Below are positions 48,987 to 60,000 of a DNA stretch of 60,000 bases, piece by piece. Each line of letters starts with the position of its first letter. Positions within the stretch are counted from its first letter, which is position 1. Origin of the DNA: Bugula neritina (taxonomy: Eukaryota > Bryozoa > Gymnolaemata > Cheilostomatida > Bugulidae); assembly GCA_964035545.1 (NCBI GenBank), contig OZ037773.1:8584751-8644750 (forward strand), given 5' to 3'. A model generated the notes under the pieces. The model was given only the letters and a program-made list of their open reading frames with translations, had not been told where the DNA came from and searched no databases. A program made the translations under genes and the position numbers.

Positions 48987-50451
48987 TCATGCCTAGTCTT
49001 TTCATACTATATCTTCTCTGGTCCAATGTTATTCTAGTTTCTTCTATTTTATAGTCCAAAACTTTGCAGTAAACTACGCCTATGTTCAACTGTCTGCTCA
49101 ATTGTTTCTATTTCTATCATAGAATTGCGTTAGTCAATAGTTTCATCAACTGTATACGCACTTGTGTGTTAAATTTATATTAGACTTGCTTCGTTAAATA
49201 TGAGTTCAGATTCGACTTGACTTGCATCATCTGTTTAGAATGTTTTCTATTGATATTTTTAAAGAGGTGTATTTTGCAAATTAAAATAAAGCTCCTAATT
49301 TTGTCAACCTTTGCACCTATCTATTGACCACCTAATAATTTCTAGTCTAAGTAGGGTATCTTTTCAAGGAGGTTCAATAAATACCTTACAACTCCTCACT
49401 TCATTTCAATAACATTCTCAGCTGATGGGATTATCTGCTCCTTACTTCCTGCACACATCATCTACACACACTGCAGGTTGTATTAGTTCTGATCCTAGGC
49501 TCCAAATAACATCCCAGAGTAAAGTTGGCAAAGTGCAAGCCTCCTGCAAATCTTGTAGTATGTATGGCACACATTTTATGCGCAACAATAATTATAATTC
49601 TAATATGGTATCCAGTAAAAGGACAGACAACTTCTAGAATACCCCATGTGATTAGGTACACCAACAACGGCTAGAGTGATTTAAATAATAAACCTGTGTG
49701 CTATCCACATGTATTAAAATATGCCATGTGACCTCACCTGTTACAACATGGATTTGCAGTATAAAGTATCATGAATAATATTTTATACTGCAGAATAGCC
49801 AAGTACTACAAACGAAATACAAGAAGGAAATTTTACAAGTGAGATAATTTATTTCTTGAAAAGAATTCTTATATATCGAAAAATAAGTTGGCAAAATAAG
49901 ATATTTTCTTGTGATTGATCGTCAAAAAATACCTACAAAATTTATGAGCCCAACAGAACGCATGTGAAATATATAGTGGAATAATAACTCCAAGTAATTA
50001 GAACACATGTGAAATATGTAATATATAGAGAAGTTCTACAATGCACTGGACGATGGCTTGCATAATTCGGACGTTAAACTGGACAAAGGTAAAATAGACG
50101 AAATGCTATATACCGTGTTATGGCAGGAATTCTATAGATTATCCAGCAAATGACGTAAAATAAAACAACAGTTACAACAATTGAAAAAATAGAAAGTCGC
50201 AAAGTAGCAACAATAATCTAATACTGAGCAAGTAACGTAGCAGTAATAGCAAACTGTAATTCTACTGGACAGAATATAATGAATGTAAACAAGTGGAACA
50301 ATAACTCCAAATAATTCTGAAGGGCATGCATTGAGTGTATGTACATGCATAACAAGTCACATGCTGTTTAGTGTATAGTCAGTACGTTATATATAGCTGG
50401 AGATTCAATGTACAATATCAGTGTAGAAGGGGTCGTGCTGAGCCCAAACCT
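48987..50451. other. convergent spacer between GLO1 and TTBK 3' ends
   Basis: It contains the GLO1 3'UTR with AATAAA near 49286 and the 3' end of the tau-tubulin kinase gene. Frames present here are short and without family resemblance. Confidence 0.45.
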
Positions 50452-53400
50452 TTACTGTGCAGATCTTGGGGAAGTTCTGGGGCTACACAACTCACTGACA
50501 AGCTCACTGCTGGCTGGTTTATACCTCCTTCTCCTAAAGAGTGAGTATAAAGTATATGTCAGGCCATAAGCGTACTCAAACCTGAGAACACAAGGCCAGT
50601 AAGCCTTCTAGTTTTTATATAAAATTTAACAAAATTCGTCCAACGAGAGAAGCCGTACTATTATATGAAATGCTTTCTAATTACAATTCTGTTGTGAACC
50701 GACTCACCAAAATAATATTCAAATTAAATTACTTTATTACAGTATCACTTATACTTTCCGTTTGCTACAAGTTAAGGTGAATGTTCAAACTTCTCAGTAG
50801 CACAATTTATAGACAGTTTGAGTACCAACCTTGCTGAAACGGCGCCCATCTTCCGGACCGAGGGTTTGACTGAGCAAGGTGGAGGGGCGGGTACTATCAA
50901 GGCTGAGTCTACGACGGTCTGTAAAGATGTTAGTTTCCTGGACAGAGCTGTGAGTTTAATGTGAGTGGGACTATATTCACTCTCTGACTCACTCATGTGA
51001 GATACTATGTCACTGCTATTACCTGCAGCAGATATGCACATGGCTGGAATACTTGCATATGTCAGTGTCTGTAATGTGAGGAGACAACTCCAAACTTTAC
51101 AAATACGCTTAACTATTGTAGTACTTTGAGTCAAGCAAATGAGTAGAGATTTGCTAAATTTTATTGTTGATTGGTTTAGATCTTTGACTTAGGAAAATAA
51201 ATGCTAACAAACTGTTTATATACTCTGCCATTATATCACACTGATAATACAGAGCATGTGTACTCACCTTGGCAGTGAGTATTTCTATTCAAATGAGTAT
51301 TTGACAATCTTTCGGCCCGGGAACTATCCGACTCCACAATCTATAGAGTTATACAAGGCATAGTGAGTGAAGATCATAGTGAGTGTAATTCATAGTGAGT
51401 GTAGATCATAGTGAGTGTAATTCATAGTGAGAGTAACTTATAGTGAGTGTAGTTCATAGTAAGTGTAACTCTTAGTGAGTGTAACTCATAGTAAGTGTAA
51501 CTCATAGTGAGTGTAACTCATAACTGGCATCTAGTTGAAACATATTTATTAAGAGCTGCAAGGTTCAAGACGACTAGCAACATGTGATAAAATAAAATTA
51601 TCAAATTTCATTTATGTTAGATGGTGAAAGCAAAAAAAATGATTATCTCAGTTTAATATTAAAAGTTGAAAAAAAAAACAATTTAAATTTGGTTCTTATA
51701 ACCCAAAATTAAGAAAAATTCATTAGTAAAAGATTTTAGCATGTTATGGCAGTTAGCTTTATACATTTATTATTAGCCATGTCTAAGTCAGATTCGAGGG
51801 TTTCATTGAGTTGTACGAGAAAGAGCACTATTATACGCGGCAGACATACCTGGTAGCCATCCAGCAACTGTTCGTACACATCACCAGAAGAACATATCTT
51901 CTCACCATCTTCACTTCCCCCTTGTTGAGTTTGCTGCGTCATCTGCTCTAGTTTACCTTGACCTTCAAGGTCAGTTTGTGTGACCGGACTGTTTCCTGCT
52001 ACAGGACAAGTTTGTATTAGCAGGACATCCTGTGCGGCTACATCACATACACCGGCTTCAGGTGGAACAGAGTCTGTTTCTCCAGGTTCTAAATTATAGC
52101 CGATGAGTTCTCTTTCTTCTATACTATCACGAGGTTTTGGTGTCTGCACTACAGGATTATCTTCTCCCTGATCTGCTAGAGTTTCTGCTCCCTGATCTGC
52201 GACTTTCTCAATGCTATTGCTCTCTTCAACAGCTACTAAAGAATTTCCTTTAGTTTCAGTCTCTTTTCTTAAAGAGTCTGTTTTAGGTTGAAAGTCAATG
52301 ATATCCCAAGAGTCAAGAGACTTTTTACTAGAATCACCGTCTGCGAGATCTAGCGAGCAAGCTACAGTGACCAATGGGAGGGCAGGAAGTTTTCGTGCAG
52401 ACGTGATTGTTGGCAGTTGCCTCCGTGGACTGCGCGGAGCAGGTGTAGGTTTAAACTGGGCGATAGTGGCAGCAGGTACAGAAGCAGTAGGCACTGGGGC
52501 TACAGGCGCAGACGTTTTGGTGAACTCAGCTGTGGCTTCAGAAAGAGGAAGTGGCAGAGTGACGGAGTCTGTTAGCCCGCTAGATAGCAAGTTGCTGCTG
52601 GTTACAAAGGCATCACATGATTCTAGAAGTTTCTGTGGGCTGTGATTGTTGAAAGGAAAGGCACTGGTAGCAGACGGATAATTCTTAGTTGGAAGAGCTT
52701 GTTCAGCAGTCTCTGATTGGCTAATATTTACAGTATCTGCACTCTCATTGGGCAGGTGTTTTACATTAGGATTGACGGAAGACTCTGATTGGTGCGGAGA
52801 CCTTTCTCCACCTATGTGATCCCCAGCACCTCCTACACAACACAGCAACAAATAAACTCGTTTTACAGGAAACTAATAAACTGTAGAAACAAAATAAGTC
52901 AATAATGCAAATTCAAATCACAAACTAAAACATGCTGGTAAGTGCTAATGTACTGGAACAATATTCTTAGTTGAGAGAAAAACCTAGTCAGGTTATTTGT
53001 GATTTCAGTTTTTTTAATAAAATCATCAGTAGATTGCAGAGTGAAATATACTAGTTTGGAATTCAGGTAGAATAGCTAGTCATAAGAGTAATTAGTCAAT
53101 CAGAGTAGCTAGTTACAACAGTAGTACAGAGTACACAGTCAGAGTGGTTAGCTAGAGTAGCTAGTTACAGCAGTAAGTAGTAAGTAGTCAGTCAGAGTAG
53201 CTAGTTGTAAAGAGTACCTTGATGCTGAGGAGACTTCCACCCTGAATTCTCACTCTGCACATCCTCTTCAGGTAGTTTGTCCTCTTTAGCAGGATCATTG
53301 CATAAGACATCATTGCAATTGATATTCGATAAGACCTCAATGGATTTGGGATTCTCGACACATGATAGACTGTTGAGATCATTGTTGTTTGATAGTTTGT

Positions 53401-56400
53401 TTATAGAACTGCTGTGGATATCAATTGGTTTGTTAGATTTTCTCTCACTTTTCCAGCTCTTTGGTTCGGAATCAGAGAATATTTCGCTGGAGTCAAACTC
53501 CTCCACTTCTGGCTGAACCTGTTTCCTGTCACTATTATTCACTACAGAACAACTGGTACCAGCTTTCTTATTGGTCAGATTTTTACCGCCTGACCTATTA
53601 GCGGACGAGGATTCTAGTAGAGAGTCTGTGATTAGCCCATTCTGTTTAGCTTCTTCATAGTTCTTTATGAGTTGCTCATCTTCTGAGCTATCCAATGTGT
53701 GCTCTTCACTTCTGTAGCTCTAAACACAAACTTATTTATTAAAATAAACAACCCTTATGTACCTAGCTGCATCTCACCCATCGTTTATTAAAATGAGAAG
53801 CAGTTTGGCATCAAAGAAAAAAGCTGCCATCAAAACAAGCACTTTCCATCAACGATAACTACACACGCCAAACTTTCTGAAATCAAAAAAATCCAGAGTG
53901 TATTTGAGGTTTATTGTTGGAAGCCACAAGCCTGCACCCTGATTAAATAATATTTTAAGACCCACCACTAAAGAGTAACACAAATTTACCAATTAAATCA
54001 TGACTCATCCCTACCTCCAGCTCCTTCTTGACTCCATCCACATCTTCGCTTTTTGTTGGTGCAGCAGAGTCGACACATGATTTGTTGAGTGAATTTTGCT
54101 GCAGTTCTAACAGATTTCCTGATTGCGCACCATTTTGCAAGCCGTAATCTGATTGGTTGAGAGGAACGAGGCCGTCGCCCTCATTAACAGTGTGGTGCGA
54201 GTCATCGCTTTCAAAATAATCCGACATATTGATTCTGCCAGCAGCCACTTCCTGTTCATATCTGAAAAACAGGTCAGCATTTCACAGGTCAGCATTTCAC
54301 AGGTTATCTCCACATGCTACGGCATCTACTAGGTTCGCTGTATCTGATTGGATAACAAGTGGCCAAAAACTTATTCTTACCTGAGTTTGCCACTCTCCCG
54401 CTCGTCTTCGCTGTCAAATACATCACTTCCTGTATCACTTTCAAGGTCGTTAACCTCGCCTTTCTCACCTACAAAGTTGTATACGCAACACACATAAGTT
54501 TAAATGAGCTGCATGTGGGGCCCTTAGCCCAGGGAGATAAATCTTGAGCTAAGTGAAGAAAGACAATTTTTTCCAAAAAGGATTAAAAAGAAATTCAGAA
54601 TCCAGATGCATCACAAACCCAAAATTCCCAGGAATAATTTATAAACATTACCAAAAAACATCATCTGTGTACGCAAAAATGGCTAAATTTCAGTTTCATT
54701 AAAATAATACAAAGTGTGAGTTTCCACACAGAGAATAAATACAGAGAGTCTCATATAAAGAGACAACTCAAAACAGGAGAAACAAGAAACTCCCATGTTA
54801 GCTTGAGAATCTCACCAGAGTCTTGGGTGGTAGAGTGACTGAAGCTGACCGTCCCCTCCTTGTATTCACTCCCCACGTCACTAATACCAGAAATATATTC
54901 CACTGAGGCACTAGCTTTACTTTCCTTTTCACTGCGAGTTTGTAAGGAGTGTTGTGATTGGTCAATTTCTTGCACAATATGCTCTAAAATAAACCGATTC
55001 GCTGAAACACAGGAAGTTTGCATGGCAGTAAACAATGAGAAATGGGTCAATTTACTTAATTTAGTACACACTATATATCCCTAGTTTTTAGCTACTTTTC
55101 ACAGTTTAGCAGCTAATGGATGCAGTTTCTGCCGAATAAGCAAGGTTTTTTTTCTCTAATTTTGCTTGATTTTTTAAGTTTTATCTTAATATTTCAATAA
55201 ATTTGGGTGTGCGGGCCGTGATGAAAATTTCACGAACCTGAGTGACAAGGATTAGCTGACTCTAAGCCCCGCCCATCTTCAACCTCCTCACAAGGCAGCA
55301 GCTTGATCTCGCTGTGTGGCCGTTCCGACAGGATGTTCTCCGAGAGGTCGGCTCTCTGGGCGGCACCGGACTGACTAGATATGTGTGGACGTGGTGACTG
55401 CTGCTGCTGCCTCTGAACTTCACCGGCACCTGGCAGCGAGGATTGTGTCTGTCTGTCCTCCTCAAAGTCATATGATTGGTTGACAGCTAAGTGGATGAGA
55501 GTTGTGTGCCCCTAATAGATACAGTTGACAGAGTGTCACTTTACAACAGGTGCTTGCTGCATGGTAATCACTGAGCAGCTGATTGCTCAACAGACACTGT
55601 CACTTGAAGTAAGGTAAGTATTCTAAATGCAAGTAAATCTTACAGTAAATGAGAAGAAAAATCCTAACAGTCAACTAATAAAATTTTAAAAATATGGCAC
55701 TACCTGCATTTCACTTACAATAAAAATGTAGAGAATTACCAATTATAGCACACAATGTTAAACGAGTATTTCCATGTTAAAATATAGTGTCATTTCACAC
55801 TACCTACCACCCATAGAGCACATGTGCCTTTATAACATGGAGAACTTTAACTAGTAACTAAAAGAGCACACAAAGAGAAAAAGAATGCAGCAGTACCTTA
55901 TCCCTGGGAGTTGATGCCCTGATCTCCGGAGATGAACACTGATGTCTTGGTGCAATACTGGCAGCGATCAGATTGGTTACGTCAGCACAAGTCTGAGCAG
56001 GTTGTGGGGCCAACTCGGGTCCCACTGCGTCGTCAGCTTTTATTCTCTCCTCTGACTCCGTGACCTGCTGTTTATTTGCTGCTGGTACGAGCTGACCTTT
56101 GACCTCTGAGATGACATCTGTACTTTCTACTTTACACTGAATGTCCGGTTCTGTGATACACGACTCTCTGTGTACCTCCACAACGCTATCCCTTTCTACA
56201 TCACCAGCTTCTGGAGATTCTACAGACACAAGTTTAAATAAAGTGAAGTGAGATACACCCCATATACCATATATACCTATTATATTATATACTTCATATT
56301 ACATGATATACCTAATATACATCTTATGGATCTCAACACAGAGTACTTTACAACTATACGCTTGTAGGTAATCAACCAGTGTCATATCAGCAATGATAAC

Positions 56401-59400
56401 CAAGTCAAAACATGGTGTCAATAAAATCAGCGAATTCCATAAATTACTCTCCACAATCCTGTTCTCTTTACACAATCTCTCTACACTCTCTCTTTTCTCT
56501 CTCTAGACGCTTTCTACACACTCTAAACATTCTCTACACTCTCTCTTTCCACTCTCCCACATAACTTACCCTCCGGCACTCTAGAACTTAGTACGTCCAT
56601 CCGTTCAGCCGGTAACTTATCTCCGGAATCTTCCGCAGGTAGAGCAACATTGAGTCCAGCAGAGACGTGGTTTGTGTGCGGACTAGGTGCAGTTGCGGCC
56701 GGCTCAGGGTCACCTTGGTTATTAACCTGTGCAGAACCAATCAAATGTTAGCTAGTCAGGTGTATAGATTAATAAGCCAAGTGCATTACTTTAACCAATA
56801 ATGAAATATTGATCAGACGAGATAAACTAATAACAAAATATCGGTATGACATATACGATACATAAACCCACAACTCCAGAGCTGAAGTGAGAGAAAGAGC
56901 AATGCACTACGTACAAATAATATGTCTTATTATACAGGTGACAGGTGTATGTCTTATACAGGTGAGATGTAATCAATAAGTTCCATAACTTGTGCTTTGA
57001 CGAGTAAAATATTTGGAATCCAATGAAAATCCTTCTTTAAAGTTCATTCATTCTGCATCCACTTAGTCAAACCATTTTGTCATTTGGAAAAGTAAAATTT
57101 GTAACCTCCCAGGAGACCATAACTCCATAACACCAGACCATAACTCTAAGTCAATTCTTTTCCACAGTACCAGACCAACTATCTTACAGGTGCAGCTTTA
57201 TTTAAAAATTAGTCACATGAAAATTCGTTTAAACCTAACATGTGCAACACCTGAAAAGTCGCATTTGATCAAAAGTAAAGTGATTCTATGAATAGTGTAA
57301 GGAGACACAACTCTAGAATGTGCACACAACTCTACAATGCGCACACAACTCTACAATGTGCACATAACTCTAGAATGTGTACACAACTCTACAATGTGCA
57401 CACAACTCCAAGCTGAGAGAGTAACCATAATATGTGTTACCATAATATTATTCATTATACCTTGTGTTAACTAGACTACAAACTGTACTACATACTGTAA
57501 TAAACACTATATTATATATTGTAATACACACTATATTATATATTGTAATATAAATTATAACATACGCTGTATTATATACTGTAATATATACTATGCACTA
57601 TAATATATGCTATAATATACACTGTGATATAAACCATATTATGTACAGTGATATATATTAGACAGTAATATACACTAATGTATGAATGTACAGCATGTTT
57701 AAACTATGACTCACTTGAACAGAATCAACTTCTGCTGACTGTGTCACTTCCTCTTTCTGCTTCCTGACAGCGCTATGCAGCTGCTTCCTGGCAGCAAAAG
57801 AGTCTATTGGTGTACTGTTATTGTTGTTTCCATTATCATTCCTACGGAATCTGCAGAAATAGACAGGATGTTAGTGAGAACAACCCGCAGATTTAGGCTA
57901 TTAACAAAATGAAAAGATGAATGGACAGTTTTGAAATAAAAGCAAATAATAAATAAAACCAGAATATAGTTGCTAATACGACTTCAAAGAACATAAACAT
58001 TATGTTTGTTTACAAAGATACTAGTTCCAGAAAACTTTACAATATTGAATACTAATTGTAACATAAAGGTTTTTGCCAGAAGTGTGTTGAATAGAGTAAG
58101 TTTGATAAAATTATTTAAGTCTATATTTCAATTTAAAGTAATTTTTATACAAGAATTCATAATCACAGAATTATAGTAGCTTTATACAAAAAACTAGGTA
58201 TTCTAGTTATTGTAATACTTGTAAAACATTTTAAAACTAAGCTATTGGTCCACAAAAACATATTTTACAAACAGAAATAATAATTCTAAACGATGCAATA
58301 ATGCAAGTTGTAATACAGCTATACTCCATAATCAATTCAATTCACCTATTAACAAGAATCTCAACAGTGAAGAAATAATTCTTACCTCTTCCTGTCAGAG
58401 CTGTTGCTAGCAGCTCCCCGGGAGGCAGCCTCTCTTTCATTATTCAGGATGTGCCGCAGTCTGTTGTCCAGAGCCACCAGAGAAGTGCCGACTCGGTTCA
58501 TCAGATTGGTCTGCTGCCTTGTGGACGGGCGGGTGGCTCTCCCGGTCCCGCCTCTCAAGTCATCGGCTGAGAAACACAGCAAGACAGTACAATATTATAT
58601 TATATAGCGGCAGCAAATATATTATATAGCGGCAGCGAGTGACTCGCACAGCATGATATGCAAAAAGCTGTTAATATTTGTTACACAACCACTTTTCCTT
58701 TTGAATGTTAAACAATAAAACAATTGTTAAAGGATCAACAGTTTTCAACTATTAGCAAAAGTTTGACATAATCAGTTTGACCTTTAGATGACCTCACGTT
58801 GAAACCAGTAACAGTATGTCATCCACACAAAATTTTCATAATATTAGTCAGATGTGCTGCTAGAAAACTATAAGTGACAGCAACTATGAGACTGATGCAG
58901 ACGTAGGTGTGTAGAGTTCAGAGTGTAGAGGTCAGTGTGCAGAGGTCAGTGTGTAGAGGTCAGTGTGTAGAGGTCAGTGTGCAGAGGTCAGTGTGTAGAG
59001 GTCAGAGTTCAGAGTGTAGAGGTCAGTGTGCAGACGTCAGTGTGTAGAGTATACAGTGTGTAGAGGTCAGTGTGTAGACTCACCTGAAGCTGTGACTCTC
59101 CCACCGACTCTGGCCAAAATAGGAGACGGAGCTTCCTCTGCATGCTCCGCCCCCTTCACGACGTCTGTCTCCATCACTTCCTCCATATTGGCATCAGTGG
59201 TGGCACCTTGACGAGATGGGACCTGCAGTAGCATATAGCATATAGCAGTAGCATATAGCAGTAGCATAAAACAATTATCATTATTATTATTATTATCTTT
59301 ACCATATCAAGTATTGAATTTTTAATAAAAACACACCATCTCAACACAATAGCATAGATTCCATTATATTATATTATTATATTATTAATATAATGTATTA

Positions 59401-60000
59401 TATTATCATATTATATTATATCATCATATTATATTATATTATACTATATTACAGAACAATGGTATTACCGCTGGTAGGGCCACTGCCAGAGTGCCTCGAG
59501 TGTTAGACTGAGCTGCAGCCGTGTGACTGGTAGCAGCTACGGGTTGTCTCTGTTCGTCCCCAATTTCCCAGTCGAATGGATCAGAATGATTCACAGCTAC
59601 AGCAATAGAAACACACCTTCTAGATGACATTACTATGCAGTACAATACTATGCAGTACAATACTGTCCAGTACAATACTATGCAGTACAACACTGTCCAG
59701 TACAATACTATGCAGTACAACACTGTCCAGTACAATACTATGCAGTACAATACTGTCCAGTACAATACTATGCAGTACAACACTGTCCAGTACAATACTA
59801 TGCAGTACAATACTGTCCAGTACAATACTATGCAGTACAATACCAATCAACACAATGTATTATGCTGAATGATATCTAATAGTAGTAACAGTTTAGCTAT
59901 CATTAGACAGTATCTATAGACGCACGATTCTCTAGTCTCATAACTCACCTAGTCTCTCCATAGACTGAGCGAACAAGTTTGCTATCAGCTCGTAGTCGGG
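50452..60000 (-). CDS. TTBK: tau-tubulin kinase (TTBK/Asator) homologue, C-terminal 1241 residues, 5' end outside window
   Basis: Sixteen minus-strand exons: 59949-60000 (cut by the edge), 59469-59596, 59084-59222, 58386-58566, 57715-57850, 56570-56726, 55897-56219, 55238-55511, 54816-54983, 54381-54468, 54015-54261, 53218-53719, 51850-52832, 51268-51340, 50830-51022 and 50452-50533. Phases are consistent to TAA. The first residues, PDYELIANLFAQSMERL then SDPFDWE, match the end of the TTBK1/2 kinase domain (KPDY...DPFDWEK). These CK1-like kinases phosphorylate tau and tubulin; TTBK2 also starts ciliogenesis. The rest is disordered, Ser/Glu/Pro-rich, with acidic SD/SE blocks such as DLESDTGSDVFDSEDE. 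It ends with a basic ARRRRYKPASSE motif resembling the RLRRYK tail of TTBK2. Two donors are weak (GTTCGT at 55237, GTTGGT at 50829), so those junctions are less sure. Confidence 0.86.
51355..51530. repeat. 16-bp repeat (CATAGTGAGTGTAACT)
   Basis: About eleven copies in the TTBK intron just upstream (minus strand) of the exon at 51268-51340. On the plus strand each copy contains GTGAGTG. Confidence 0.9.
57305..57415. repeat. 18-19-bp repeat (CACACAACTCTACAATGTG)
   Basis: Six copies in a TTBK intron. Confidence 0.88.
57470..57690. repeat. ACTATATTATATATTGTAATA-type repeat
   Basis: Degenerate AT-rich array ending about 25 nt before the exon 57715-57850 donor in plus coordinates. Confidence 0.75.
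58905..59080. repeat. 14-bp repeat (CAGTGTGTAGAGGT) next to a TTBK donor
   Basis: About twelve copies. On the minus strand the array begins right after the donor TCAG|GTGAGT at 59084/59083, so the repeat abuts the 5' splice site but does not include it. Confidence 0.9.
59340..59455. repeat. TATTATATTA low-complexity tract
   Basis: AT-only tract in a TTBK intron, about 15 nt from the exon 59469-59596 donor. Confidence 0.85.
59635..59845. repeat. 15/30-bp repeat (TACTATGCAGTACAA / TACTGTCCAGTACAA)
   Basis: About fourteen 15-bp half-units alternate regularly. Because 15 is divisible by three, several frames stay open on both strands (for example repeated MQYNT-VQYNT on plus). These are repeat artefacts. 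Intron between the first two TTBK exons in the window. Confidence 0.93.

Noticed and set aside
59620-59872. Repeat-encoded frames on both strands (MQYNTVQYNT and others)
   Set aside because: Products of a 15-bp tandem repeat in a TTBK intron.

Overview
The window is a piece of an animal (metazoan) nuclear genome, most likely an invertebrate; the phylum cannot be decided from the sequence. The evidence is split genes with GT-AG introns whose phases match exactly, AT-rich introns and spacers, very many short tandem repeats, and metazoan gene families: exportin-5, MICOS subunit MIC13, glyoxalase I and tau-tubulin kinase. There is no bacterial, organellar or CRISPR-type content.

Layout, left to right. 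(1) 877-4632, minus strand: two internal exons of a putative secreted or membrane protein with a laminin-G-like (concanavalin-like) domain and an upstream RSKR furin-type site. The gene runs off the left edge; a possible signal-peptide exon with a frame problem lies at 8774-8864. (2) 5791-6170: a decayed Ty3/gypsy RNase H fragment. (3) 12836-14062: a weak two-exon plus-strand candidate ending against a tRNA-derived, apparently dimeric SINE (14045-14350). (4) 16294-24166, minus: a complete 7-exon gene for an unrecognised 256-residue basic, Tyr/Arg/Ser-rich protein. (5) 27359-41260, minus: complete exportin-5 in 29 coding exons (1188 residues), with a nonautonomous hAT element inserted just upstream of exon 13. 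(6) 43186-44380, minus: MIC13/QIL1, 114 residues. (7) 45976-48986, plus: glyoxalase I, 180 residues, 6 exons, all metal ligands present. (8) 50452-60000, minus: the C-terminal 1241 residues, in 16 exons, of a tau-tubulin kinase (TTBK/Asator) homologue whose kinase domain lies mostly beyond the right edge.

The genes do not form an operon or a functional system. They are housekeeping and cytoskeletal genes: nuclear export of pre-miRNA, cristae junctions, methylglyoxal detoxification and microtubule-associated kinase signalling.

The most unusual pattern is the relation between minisatellites and splice sites. In at least five exons (exportin-5 exons 2, 5, 14 and 26, and exon 1 of the unrecognised gene) the last bases of the exon plus its 5' splice site are the unit of a tandem array that fills the adjoining intron. 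This gives up to about 30 consecutive near-consensus donor sites. In exportin-5 intron 26 the array makes the whole 378-nt intron a stop-free, in-frame sequence that would add 126 residues if retained.
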